NCBI GenBank assembly: GCA_016712345.1 | Contig: JADJRH010000002.1 | Coordinates: 1 to 64,000 of the forward strand | Origin: Polyangiaceae bacterium | GTDB taxonomy: Bacteria > Myxococcota_A > Polyangia > Polyangiales > Polyangiaceae | DNA length: 64,000 nt | Direction of reading: 5' to 3' | Shown here: piece by piece, positions 9,522 to 18,030 of the stretch | Layout of the letters: each line of letters begins with the position of its first letter | Position numbering within the stretch: position 1 is the first letter of the stretch | Position numbers and translations under genes: made by a program | Notes under the pieces: generated by a model | Told to the model about the DNA's origin: nothing | Databases searched by the model: none | The model's input: only the letters and a program-made list of their open reading frames with translations

Positions 9522-9896
9522 ATGCTGTTATACAAGGAGTTGAGTCAAGAGGTGGTGGGAGCGGCGTTGGAAGTGCACCGTCACCTGGGGCCAGGTTTGC
9601 TGGAGTCGGCCTATGACCATGCGCTATGTCATGAGCTTGGGCTTCGACGGCTGCACTACCGTCGACAAGTGGAAGTGCCAGTCCACTACAAGGGCGTGGT
9701 ACTCGGCTCGTGGCTGCGCATGGACCTTTTGGTCGAAGAGCGAATCGTCGTGGAAGTCAAAGCGGTCGAACAGTCTCTACCCATCCACGGTGCTCAACTG
9801 CTGACTTACCTTCGACTCAGTGGTTATCGCGTCGGTCTGCTGATAAACTTCAACTCGTTACATCTGAAAAGTGGCATCGTGCGTCGGGTGATCTGA
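9522..9896 (+). CDS. GxxExxY protein, copy 1
   Basis: A 124-residue protein with the family signature near residues 10-28 (GAALEVHRHLGPGLLESAY) and a PD-(D/E)XK-like strand pair RMDLLVEERIVVEVKAVE at about 70-87. The family is widespread and of unknown function; the fold suggests a nuclease relative. The ATG at 9522 follows an in-frame region that is not conserved as protein and gives the family's usual length. The gene is inverted relative to its attC. Confidence 0.88.
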   Translation: MLLYKELSQEVVGAALEVHRHLGPGLLESAYDHALCHELGLRRLHYRRQVEVPVHYKGVVLGSWLRMDLLVEERIVVEVKAVEQSLPIHGAQLLTYLRLSGYRVGLLINFNSLHLKSGIVRRVI

Positions 9897-9935
9897 ACGA
9901 TCTGACTGTCAAGTTGCCTTACTCACATAGGGTAT

Positions 9936-10102
9936 GTCCAACGTGGCATTCAGCCGCAAAGGCCGCGTGCCGCAACGTGTCAGGTGGGAAGAGGGAAGCC
10001 GCCGAGCCACATCCGTAAAACTCAAAAAAAGTGCTCGGCGGCGACCCGCGCGAGACGTGACCGGATGCGACGGCCTTTGTCGGCTGCAATGCCGAGTTAG
10101 GG
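9936..10102 (-). other. attC site, type VI (167 bp)
   Basis: Boxes GTCCAAC and GTTAGGG. Stem GCATT-CAGCCG-CAAAGGCCG pairs with the right arm carrying extra G and A. The long variable loop has its own GC-rich arms (AAGCCGCCGAGC with GCTCGGCGGCG). Confidence 0.87.
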
Positions 10103-10155
10103 GGCTCGACCATCTTTTGTTGACCGTTCGAACGCGTACACATTTGATTCAGTGA

Positions 10156-10392
10156 CTAAGCCGCGGTTTTTGTATCAGTCCACTGAACTTTTAACTGTTT
10201 TCGAGTTTGCGCACAATCGCGAAGGTACAAGTTGATCAAAGTTTGATAGGGCATAGAGAGACTTTCCGCGAGGTTCTTGAAGTAGGAAATGGTTTCTTCG
10301 TCAAGTCGGATAGTGACCTGTTTTTTGAGTCGTTTCGCGTAGGGGTTTGGGCGTGCGTTGGAGAAGTCGTAGTTTTTTCTCATGATGGTCAC
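10156..10392 (-). CDS. brnA: BrnA-like antitoxin
   Basis: A 78-residue protein with a ribbon-helix-helix core: KKQVTIRLDEETISYFKNLA followed by MPYQTLINLYLRDC (residues about 24-60). The basic N-terminus RPNPYAKRLKK is typical of BrnA/DUF4415. It overlaps the brnT stop by ATGA, so the two are translationally coupled. BrnA neutralises BrnT and represses the operon. The second ATG three codons in is an equally possible start. Confidence 0.88.
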   Translation of the reverse strand: MTIMRKNYDFSNARPNPYAKRLKKQVTIRLDEETISYFKNLAESLSMPYQTLINLYLRDCAQTRKQLKVQWTDTKTAA

Positions 10393-10676
10393 CGTGAATT
10401 GTATTGTTCTTGTTCGTTGGAGGTGGCGCGCCGAGCGGAAATAATGCGGATGACGTCATCTTGGCCGCGATAACAATGGCAGACGACAAGCATGTTGGCT
10501 TCCGAGCTGAGACCGAGCAAGATGAAGCGGTCCTCGTCGTCCGAATGGTCTGGGTCGTCGATCAGCAAGGCGTTGTCATCGGCGAACACCGACCGCGCTT
10601 CTTCGAAGGAGACTCCGTGCTTGCGCCGGTTTGACGCAGCCTTTTTGGGATCCCACTCAAAACGCAAACTCGACAT
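10389..10676 (-). CDS. brnT: BrnT-like ribonuclease toxin
   Basis: A 95-residue BrnT/DUF497 protein. The opening FEWDPKKAASNRRKHGVSFE and the later DEDRFILLGLS and IRIISARRAT blocks are the family hallmarks. BrnT is a RelE-fold RNase that arrests growth until bound by BrnA. I chose the ATG at 10676 because it begins at the conserved motif; an in-frame ATG/GTG at 10736 would add 20 residues not typical of the family. Confidence 0.9.
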   Translation of the reverse strand: MSSLRFEWDPKKAASNRRKHGVSFEEARSVFADDNALLIDDPDHSDDEDRFILLGLSSEANMLVVCHCYRGQDDVIRIISARRATSNEQEQYNSR

Positions 10677-10783
10677 ACCGTCGAGGATACCTACATCGTA
10701 TTTACACGCAAGAAAAAAATCCGTTAAACGCACCACAATGCGAATCGGATGCAGCGACTTACAAACATTGCGGTGGTCACTTC

Positions 10784-10800
10784 ACTATACCATTCAGAAA
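10784..10800 (-). promoter_or_regulatory. Candidate -10 region of brnTA (TTTCTGAATGGTATAGT)
   Basis: On the - strand TATAGT could be a -10 box about 110 nt before the brnT ATG. The wider motif TTTCnnAATGGTATA recurs near the natural start of all seven sigma cassettes. No good -35 hexamer lies at 16-18 bp. Confidence 0.35.
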
Positions 10801-10907
10801 GAACGCAAGAGGGGTGAATCGCTGCGTTATTACCGCTCGCGAGCTTTCCTGCCGTGTGCCGCTCGCTGCATCAATCTCACGACTGCTCGGCTTGTCCGTG
10901 TTCCTCG

Positions 10908-11247
10908 TCAAAGGGCGGGTGCGAGTCGAGTCGTCAAGTAGAGTCGAAACGGCTCACCGAGATGTATAGAAAACGTGAACGGACCACGCGAACGCGCAAT
11001 ATTGAGATCTGATATCAAGTCGGCAAGGTCATCAATGTGCGGCGTAGTTTCCGTCAAAACGACGATGGTATCCGCCCCAAAGCGTAAGCACCGTTGTCTG
11101 GTCACGGTTCCTTCGTTGCCCTCGTATACGCCAAACTTGACATGGTTGGGTTTCGCCCTGCACTGTTCGGCACGCTCGACGAGTCAGGTTTCTGCTCCAC
11201 TTGCTTGGTCAACAGGTTACCTCAACAAAAATGCCATCATAACGCAT
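10908..11247 (-). pseudogene. Possible frameshifted small gene
   Basis: Reading on the - strand, ATG at 11247 opens MRYDGIFVEVTC and then stops. Another frame reads without a stop from about 11183 to 10908 and includes FGADTIVVLTETTPHIDDLA, which looks like real protein. The span is not a multiple of three, consistent with a frameshift joining the two parts. The family is not recognised. It lies at the natural start of the brnTA cassette. Confidence 0.35.
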
Positions 11248-11260
11248 TGGGTTCCTGCCC

Positions 11261-11361
11261 CCTTAACGTGGCAATCTGCTGCAAGCCCCAAAAGCAAGCA
11301 GAGCGGCCGAAGGACGCTCTGCGCAGCGTTGGGGATTGCCAGCAGCATTGCCGAGTTAGGT
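11261..11361 (-). other. attC site, type I
   Basis: Boxes CCTTAAC and GTTAGGT. The stem GCAAT-CTGCTG-CAAGCCCC pairs with the right arm GCAAT, G, CTGCTG, G, CAAACCCC. The extra-base pattern equals that of aadA-type attC sites. Confidence 0.9.
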
Positions 11362-12445
11362 ACCTGACTCCCAACAAAGTGTTTTCGAATTTGTAACGCC
11401 GCACGCCGCGTTTTGAAGGGAGGAGCCGATTCCCAATTGTGTACACGAGGCAAACTCACGAACGCCGATTCGGTGTGTACACAAATCAGATTTCGAGACG
11501 CCAAGCCCACCGAAAACCTCCGCGCGAAACGAATACTACCTGTCTCAACCGGCCTGTCAACGCTTTCGAGCATGTCACCAGCGCCACCAAAATTGACGCC
11601 CACTTCACGCAACGTGGCACACGACGGGAAAGCCAAACCGCGACCACGCGGTTTGGTCCTTGAGACAAATCTGAACGCGCCGAAATGTTGGCGAGATGGA
11701 AAACCTGCCTCTCCGAAACACAAGCTGGCTTTCGCCGAAGGCGTATAGGAAACGCTGACAATCAGGCCGTTTCGTCGATCTACCCACGCGCTCCCAACTG
11801 CGCGGTCTTCGCTCCGAATGTGTACACGGAGTGTCGACGGACACGAGGCCTCTCAGGGGCGAACCCGAAGTACAAGTAAGCTCATCCGAAGGCGCAAATG
11901 AAGCGTTTTGAGCAACGCTCCGATTCAAAAAAGAACAATGCCGCACCGAATATCAAGCGAAGCGCGATATTTGTGTACACGCACTGCGGCCACGCGTGCC
12001 GGCGTGTTTGCGTTGTTACACGAACGCCCTGAAAAGAAGCGAAGCGCGACAAATGTACCCATAAAAACCTACCCATGGCCGATTGCGCACATGTGGGTAC
12101 ACACAAACTTTTCGGACGAAATGAGCGCCTATCAAAGCAAAGTGATTTTCAAATGAGTCATACTGCCCACGATGTGTCGCATCGAACCCAAATCCGTCAA
12201 CTCCAAATCTACCCACGGTCGGACATGGTTAGATCATGAATTGATAATGGATTAGAAGATACCCCACCGGATGAACTACCGGTTGTCGCGGGAGTATAAT
12301 TTTTGAACTTACCCACCCTCAACCCGAGCGCCGGTGAAGAACGATCAGGACATGCAAAATCCCTCGCAAAAGAGCCTCCGCGCACCAACTACCCACGTGC
12401 GCTTTCCGACAAAATTCAAGCGATTCTACCCACAAAATTCTGTGT
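11362..12445 (-). repeat. ORF-less cassette body, family A, copy A1
   Basis: Four GTGTACAC palindromes (near 11444, 11474, 11819, 11972) and two GCGAAGCGCGA repeats. There is a CCAAACCGCG/CGCGGTTTGG hairpin near 11635 and a CGCCGAAGGCG mini-hairpin near 11734. TGTACCCA pairs with TGGGTACA across about 12053-12098. The natural start is marked by ACAGAATTTTGTG beside the 12446 attC. Confidence 0.8.
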
Positions 12446-12546
12446 ACCTAACGTTGCGGTGTGCTGCGGCCGGGCGGCGCAAGCAGGGCGGACGAAGGAC
12501 GCCCTGCGCAGCAAGCCCGGCCGTCAGTACCAGCGCATGGTTGGGC
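12446..12546 (-). other. attC site, type IV
   Basis: Boxes ACCTAAC and GTTGGGC. It differs from the site at 754 by one base in the loop region. Confidence 0.9.
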
Positions 12547-13648
12547 ACCTTGTGCTGGATGGGTTGTTTTCGAATTTGCAACGCCGCACCCCGCGTTTTG
12601 AAGGGAGAACGCCACCGCGACAAATGTACACAAGGCCATCTCACTGGCGATGATTGAATGTGTACACTTTTCAGCCTTGCCGCTATCAACCCCACCGTGT
12701 CCTCCGCACAATCCGTAGACTATCTGTATCAAAATGGCGGTCAAGCGCAATCTGCCCTACGAGGGTGATGCACTCGGGGTGCGCGGCCCGAACGCCGACG
12801 TCTCAAAATGTCGTGCGTACACTCGACCCACTCCGACACCGAAAATAAATTCATGAGGCCGAGCCGCGGCCTACGCGCGGCTTGGCCCTTCGAGTGCGCA
12901 CGAGGGGTATCGAAGGGAGTGAGTTCTCGACGCGAGGGACCGAAATACAAGTTGGCTGACCCGAAGGCGCAAAATGAAGCGTTTCGCAAACCCGTGCGGC
13001 TAGAAAAAATACACCACGGGATCTGACATCCAGCGAAGCGCGATATTGCGTACACGCTCCGCGGCTGCGCACGCCAGCGTGTTTCCGTTGTGTCGCGGCG
13101 CTGCGAAAACAAGCGAAGCGCGACAAGTGTACCCATCAAGACCTGGCCAATGCCATTTCGTACACGTGGGTACGCATGAACCTCTCGGGGAGAAATGGAC
13201 CGCTGACCGATGAAACGAAGCTGATAGTTGAACAACCGCGCCCCCAAACAGAGGCACAGAAATCAGTCGAATCTCCACCTTCGAATCTACCCACTTCACC
13301 AACCAACTTGAACGCAAATTGAAGGTGAAGTGATGCAGCAGCTCCGACACAATTCTGGGTCGCTTCTTTTGTACAATATGACCGCGGATCTACCCATTCA
13401 ATTGATCGACGTTGCACCAGTTGAGAAGAGGTAGATGCGAGAGAAAGTCCTTCAAAATGCGCCTCTACCCACCCGCAGGGCGTCAGTCTCTCTGTAAAAA
13501 CAAACCTACCCATCGCGCCACTTCATCGAGCCGTTGGTGAGGAACAGTCAAGGTGCGCGCCGACCTTAAGAAAAGCGTCTCGATCGGTCCACTACCCATA
13601 CCGCTTTCAGAAAAAAACGAAAACGACTCTACCCACAAAATTCTGTGT
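12547..13648 (-). repeat. ORF-less cassette body, family B, copy B2
   Basis: About 95% like B1 by eye. It differs in a cluster of changes around 12600-12830 and in indels that move every frame. It keeps the hairpin GGCCGAGCCGCG...CGCGGCTTGGCC (about 12859-12890) with a 7-nt loop. Confidence 0.78.
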
Positions 13649-13752
13649 GCCCAACGCGCGCTTGTGCTGCAAGCCCCGAGAGCAAGCAGAGCGGCCCGAC
13701 AGGGACGCTGTGCGCAGCGTCGGGGCTTGTCAGAACCAAGCGCTGGTTGGGC
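13649..13752 (-). other. attC site, type III variant
   Basis: Boxes GCCCAAC and GTTGGGC. The inner box is CGCTT in place of GGGTT; the distal stem CAAGCCCC is as in type III. Confidence 0.88.
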
Positions 13753-13777
13753 AGCATTCTCTCCCTATCGATATTCA

Positions 13778-14902
13778 CTACCAATCCTCCTCGCGTATAA
13801 CTTCTCGCTCAATAAGGAGCGCCAAAGCATCCGCCATGTCGGTGAGTATCAATCGATCTTCTTTGGGTATGAGAGCGATCCTGCCCCGCTCACTCTGAGA
13901 TGTCGTGGCCTGGTTATCAATTCGAATGGTAAGGGAACGAAACTCATAGCTCCACGTGCCAACCATCCTGGCTTCCGACCCATGAAAATGCGCGTGGAGC
14001 TTGTGAGGCGTCGACGTGTACAGCGTTTTACCCGGCAGAAAGCGGAACGCGCATCCTCCTACGCCGCCCTTGCGAACGGTTCGAAGAATAGACTCCAATA
14101 CTGCAAGTGACATGTCCGCCAGTCGCGGATCAGCACGAAACTCCAGCTTGCTTTCTTCGACGTACATACGAGCGCCGTAGAAGTAGATGCTTGACTCACC
14201 CACGTCGTGTTGGGGGCGACCAATAAAATTCCATTGTACATCGCCTGATTGTTGTTGCATTCCGCCTTGCAGATACTGGTGCTCGACTCCCAGCTTCTGG
14301 AGCGCCTCCGCGGTTATCTCGATGATTCGCGACGGCGGCTCGGTCGCACCGCTCTCGCGAGTGAGCGTCACACGGATGTCGTCAATGAACGCCGAGTGGC
14401 GAGCCAATGCTCCAGTTCTCGCGCCCGACTCGGTGCGAAAGAACTCGTTGTATTCATCTAGTGAAAATACCTGCGCGTGCTGATGTCCGAACTCCTCATT
14501 GGACACCGCGATCAAATTATCTAGGCCGTCGGGCGACGTTATGTTGAATCCTTGAAGGAGGCTGATCGGTGGTGGAAGCTGCGTCAGGTCGACCCCGAAG
14601 ATGCCGACCGGGATGACCCGAACTCCTTTCGCGTAAACGAAGCCAGCTTCGAAGTACACCCACCTTGAATCGAGTGACGCTGGCGATAAGAAGACGATCA
14701 TAAGGGTAGCTCGTTCAAGAGCTTCCTGGACCTTGTGTACCCAATTTCGCCCGAGTGGAATGCTCTGACCGTCACTGGATAGAAACACGTCAATGGTTCC
14801 ACCGGTCTTCGCCACGAACATCTGCTTTAGACGAGTAAGTCTGTCTTTGTCCCGCGGTGAGTGGCTGAAGAAAACCGTGGGTTTGCTCTTGCTCTTGCTC
14901 AT
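13778..14902 (-). CDS. TIR-domain protein, probable anti-phage effector
   Basis: A 374-residue protein. Residues 9-115 are a TIR-like domain: VFFSHSPRDKDRLTRLKQMF, a central SSDGQSIPLG loop, then LMIVFLSPASLDSRWVYFEA, where the Glu after WVYF sits at the position of the catalytic NADase Glu. Bacterial TIR domains cleave NAD or make cyclic-ADP-ribose signals. Residues about 190-374 form a C-terminal domain I do not recognise, possibly the infection sensor. It is the only gene of its cassette, so a self-contained single-gene system is inferred. Confidence 0.8.
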   Translation of the reverse strand: MSKSKSKPTVFFSHSPRDKDRLTRLKQMFVAKTGGTIDVFLSSDGQSIPLGRNWVHKVQEALERATLMIVFLSPASLDSRWVYFEAGFVYAKGVRVIPVGIFGVDLTQLPPPISLLQGFNITSPDGLDNLIAVSNEEFGHQHAQVFSLDEYNEFFRTESGARTGALARHSAFIDDIRVTLTRESGATEPPSRIIEITAEALQKLGVEHQYLQGGMQQQSGDVQWNFIGRPQHDVGESSIYFYGARMYVEESKLEFRADPRLADMSLAVLESILRTVRKGGVGGCAFRFLPGKTLYTSTPHKLHAHFHGSEARMVGTWSYEFRSLTIRIDNQATTSQSERGRIALIPKEDRLILTDMADALALLIEREVIREEDW

Positions 14903-14954
14903 CTTCTAACCGTGTGATGTAGCAGCTTCTGCCGTGTTCCCCAATGTCTTGCCT

Positions 14955-15027
14955 GCCCAACGTTGTTTTCTGCTGTGGACGGGTGAGCAACGCGAGCCCG
15001 GCCATCAGCAGCAAAACAGTGTTCGGC
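14955..15027 (-). other. attC site, singleton (73 bp)
   Basis: Boxes GCCCAAC and GTTCGGC. The stem GTTTT-CTGCTG pairs with a right arm carrying the extra bases, and the loop is short. Confidence 0.85.
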
Positions 15028-15044
15028 GGCTCTCCCGTTCTCGC

Positions 15045-15545
15045 TCATGTTCCACGGTGAGTATTCTTGTGTTCCGACGTGGTGTAGATTCGTGCTCGGC
15101 ACTCTTGTTCCAGAATGCGCCGGATCTCATCCTTCGAGCGGGTACCGAGCAATTTGTCAGTGAGCTCGCGCCGCGACACGACATGGTGATGAGCCAGACC
15201 AGCGACGCGCTTCTTTGAATGGCGAACTGCTGCTACTTGTCGTGCAGTGGCACTGGTTTCGTGGTGGGATGGGTCATACTTGCAGTGGTCGAGCTTTACT
15301 ACGCCGTCCACTTCGCCATCCGCCGTCCATCTCCAAAGCGCCCAATCTGAGATAATGTGGCGTGCAATCTCTCTGCAGGGGTGGCGACTGTCCTGTGCCG
15401 TGCACACGGCTCGGAAAATTATTTCGATTAGCCATTCCCGGGCGCCGGGACTCAGTCGGGCCGCGACCTCGGGAGGCACGTCCGTGTGCACGGACTCCGT
15501 GCCTGCCGTCCTTCTGCGCCTCTTAACCGGTGACCGATGGGGCAT
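15045..15545 (-). CDS. Unknown protein, partner of the Vsr-like nuclease
   Basis: A 166-residue protein, rich in His and Arg. It contains LAHHHVVSRRELTDKLL (about 115-131), reminiscent of an HNH metal site, but the second half of an HNH motif is not clear. It starts 26 bp after the stop of the nuclease-like gene and ends 18 bp from the attC, so the two form one operon and one cassette. It could be a second subunit or an immunity protein. I do not assign a family. Confidence 0.6.
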   Translation of the reverse strand: MPHRSPVKRRRRTAGTESVHTDVPPEVAARLSPGAREWLIEIIFRAVCTAQDSRHPCREIARHIISDWALWRWTADGEVDGVVKLDHCKYDPSHHETSATARQVAAVRHSKKRVAGLAHHHVVSRRELTDKLLGTRSKDEIRRILEQECRARIYTTSEHKNTHRGT

Positions 15546-15571
15546 ATGTCAAGTTTCCAGGTTTTAAAAAA

Positions 15572-16336
15572 CTACCGGGCGGCCTTGCGCTTACTCATGA
15601 AGTCAATCAGATCTTTGACGGCAGCGTCGGCAAGAGCGTCTGTTGCCACGTCCGCAGCGCGCACTCGACGGACCTCTACTCCTTCGTGCGTGAGCGGAAT
15701 AAGACGCTTGTCCGCATCCGCTGGCGTCTCGTGATGGAAGGTGTCGCCATCGACTTCTACGACGAAGGTAAGCCCCTTAAAGATCACGACAAAGTCTGGC
15801 TCAAGGCGATGGTAGCTCTTCCCGACTCGTACAAACACGGGCAAAGGTGCAACCGCCAGCCGCGCACGCTGCATTGCCTCAAACAGCGTAATTTCGGCAC
15901 GCGAGCGAAACAATAAGCCACGGTGTTGCTGAGATGCGATATTGTCACTACGCACTCGGCCCTGGTTAGTGACCCCCTCCCCGCGGACGAATTTGAGCGC
16001 GTCCTCGCGCCAACCCTCGGGCGCTGGTACAACCGTTGGGCTCACGCTGACCCATCCGAGACAGTCACCAGGCGACGCGGAGAAGAAGGACTGGCCTACC
16101 TCGAGCACTGCGCTCTCTACCTGCTTCACCTCGGCCTCGGTGAGGGCGTGGAAGATGTGGATAGGGAGTCCAATGCGTAGGCCCCAGTTGTCCACGCCCC
16201 AGTCCGTATCGAGATGCTCGAACCTGCTGCCAATGCCCTCCAGGACGACCGCGATAGACCTGGTGTCGCCACGGATCTTGAGCGCTGCGGTGACAGATGC
16301 GAGAAAGTCCTCAATTGGAAAGGGACGATTGCTCAT
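15572..16336 (-). CDS. DUF559/Vsr-like endonuclease fold protein
   Basis: A 254-residue protein. The C-terminal half (about 145-250) has the PD-(D/E)XK pattern of DUF559/Vsr relatives: an opening helix RSRAEITLFEAMQRA, then LEPDFVVIFKGLTFVVEVDG with the catalytic Asp and Glu, then DADKRLIPLTHEGVEVRRV. The N-terminal half is unrecognised. Such nucleases cut or nick DNA and occur in defence or repair cassettes. It is the first gene of a two-gene operon. Confidence 0.7.
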   Translation of the reverse strand: MSNRPFPIEDFLASVTAALKIRGDTRSIAVVLEGIGSRFEHLDTDWGVDNWGLRIGLPIHIFHALTEAEVKQVESAVLEVGQSFFSASPGDCLGWVSVSPTVVPAPEGWREDALKFVRGEGVTNQGRVRSDNIASQQHRGLLFRSRAEITLFEAMQRARLAVAPLPVFVRVGKSYHRLEPDFVVIFKGLTFVVEVDGDTFHHETPADADKRLIPLTHEGVEVRRVRAADVATDALADAAVKDLIDFMSKRKAAR

Positions 16337-16404
16337 CTTGCTTCCTCCCTACTTCTCTCTTCTCTTCAACGAATTGACCAATTGAACTGGGCGCAGCCCT
16401 GCCC

Positions 16405-16505
16405 GCTGAACGTGGCAATCTGCTGCAAGCCCCAAAAGCAAGCAGAGCGGCCGAAGGACGCTCTGCGCAGCGTTGGGGTTTGCCAGCAGCATTGCCGAGT
16501 TAGGT
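16405..16505 (-). other. attC site, type I
   Basis: Boxes GCTGAAC and GTTAGGT. The whole attC-plus-body unit to 17533 recurs at 52759-53915. Confidence 0.9.
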
Positions 16506-17533
16506 ACCTGACTCCCAACAGAGTGTTTTCGAATTTGTAACGCCGCACGCCGCGTTTTGAAGGGAGTAGCCGATGCCCAATTGTGTACACGAGGCAAACC
16601 GACGAGCGCCGACTCGGTGTATACACAATTTTGACTTCGCGCTGCCAGACCCACCGAGAACCTCCGCGCGAAACGAATACTACCCGTCTCAACCGGGCTG
16701 TCAACGCTTTCGAGCATGTCACCAGCGCCACCAAAATTGACGCCCACCTCAAGCAACGTTGTCCAAGATCGGGCAGACCAAACCGCGACGGCCCGCTCTG
16801 TCCACGAAAAACGCACGAAGGTGCCGAAATGTTGGCGAGATGAAAACCAACCTGCGCGAAACAGGAAACGCCTACAAGCGGGCAGTTTCGTTGATCTACC
16901 CATGCGCTCCCAACACGGAGTGTCGACGGACACGAGGCCTCTCAGGGGCGAACCCGAAGTACGAGGAAGCTCATCCGAAGGGGCAAATGAAGCGTTTTGA
17001 GCAACGCTCCGATTCAAAAAGAACAATGCCGCACCGAATATCAAGCGAAGCGCGACACTTGCGTACACGCACCGCGGCCACGCATGACAGCGTGGTTATG
17101 TTGTTGCGCGAACGCCGCAAAAAGAAGCGAAGCGCGACAAATGTACCCATAAAAACCTACCCATGGCCGACTGCGCACATGTGGGTACACACAAACTTTT
17201 CGGACGAAATGAGCGCCTATCAAAGCAAAGTGATTTTCAAATGAGTCATACCGCCCACGGATGTGTCGCATCGAACCCAAATCCGCCAACTCCAAATCTA
17301 CCCACGGTCGGACATGGTTAGATCATGAATTGATAATGGATTATGAAGATACCCCACCGGATGAACTACCGGTCGTTGTGGGAGTATAATTTTTGAACTT
17401 ACCCACGCTCAACCCGACCGCCGGTGAAGAACATCAGGATATGCAAAATGCCTCGCAAAAGAGCCTCCGCGCACCAACTACCCACGTGCGCTTTCCGACA
17501 AATTCAAGCGATTCTACCCACAAAATTCTGTGT
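16506..17533 (-). repeat. ORF-less cassette body, family A, copy A2
   Basis: Nearly the same sequence as A8 (52860-53915) in its left half. A 27-bp segment present in A8 around 53265-53291 (TGCGCGGCCTTCGCTCCGAA region) is missing here, which removes one GTGTACAC palindrome. Both remaining GCGAAGCGCGA repeats are intact. Confidence 0.78.
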
Positions 17534-17700
17534 ACCTAACGTGGCATTCAGCCGCAAAGGCCGCATCCCGCAACGTGTCAGGTGGGAAGAGGGAAGCCGC
17601 CGAGCCACATCCGTAAAACTTAAAAAAAGTGCTCGGCGGCGCCCCGTGCGAGACGTGACCGGATGCGACGGCCTTTGTCGGCTGCAATGCCGAGTTAGAC
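17534..17700 (-). other. attC site, type VI (167 bp)
   Basis: Boxes ACCTAAC and GTTAGAC. It differs from the 9936 site in a few loop positions; here it belongs to sigma copy 2. Confidence 0.88.
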
Positions 17701-18030
17701 CTCTGGGGGCTCATATTTCCCACGACCGGGCCAGTGTATTCCGAATCTGAATCTGTAGTCAACGGTGAAAAAAAGTTACGTTCCATTCCGCACAGTTGAG
17801 TCGCCTTGCAGTCTAATTTTTCGAATCGCGTCCATTTTGCGCAACACCCCCAATGGCCTTGATGGATACTGACTTTCTGACTTTTCCACTCGACTGTCAG
17901 GTTAGAAAGGCGGTGTACACAACCACGGTGTTGTGTCAATCAGTTTATACAAAATAAAACGGAGCCGCCCGGTGCTTGCAACACCGAACGGCCCCTTGAC
18001 CTGCCCCCCGCAGCAACGGAGAGCAAGCCC
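17701..18030 (+). promoter_or_regulatory. Structured leader of sigma copy 2
   Basis: Same three dyads as copy 1, with one mismatch in the first (CAACGGTG/CACAGTTG). Hairpin loop CTTGCAA; variable triplet AGC. The GTGTACAC palindrome is intact. Confidence 0.6.

Larger units (their letters stand above)
8954..9935 (+). mobile_element. GxxExxY element, copy 1 of 3 (about 985 bp)
   Basis: The segment from TAAAAAGACGAATCG to the attC at 9936 is repeated almost base for base at 34518-35502 and 45253-46236. Its first 560 bp hold no credible gene: open frames occur in both directions because of GC-rich inverted repeats. It ends with the GxxExxY gene. No transposase or terminal target duplication is visible, so the means of spread is unclear. 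Confidence 0.6.

Noticed and set aside
8720..9535. Long open frames on both strands upstream of the GxxExxY gene
   Set aside because: They read through the perfect inverted repeat, giving low-complexity protein in both directions, and one-base changes between the three copies break them.
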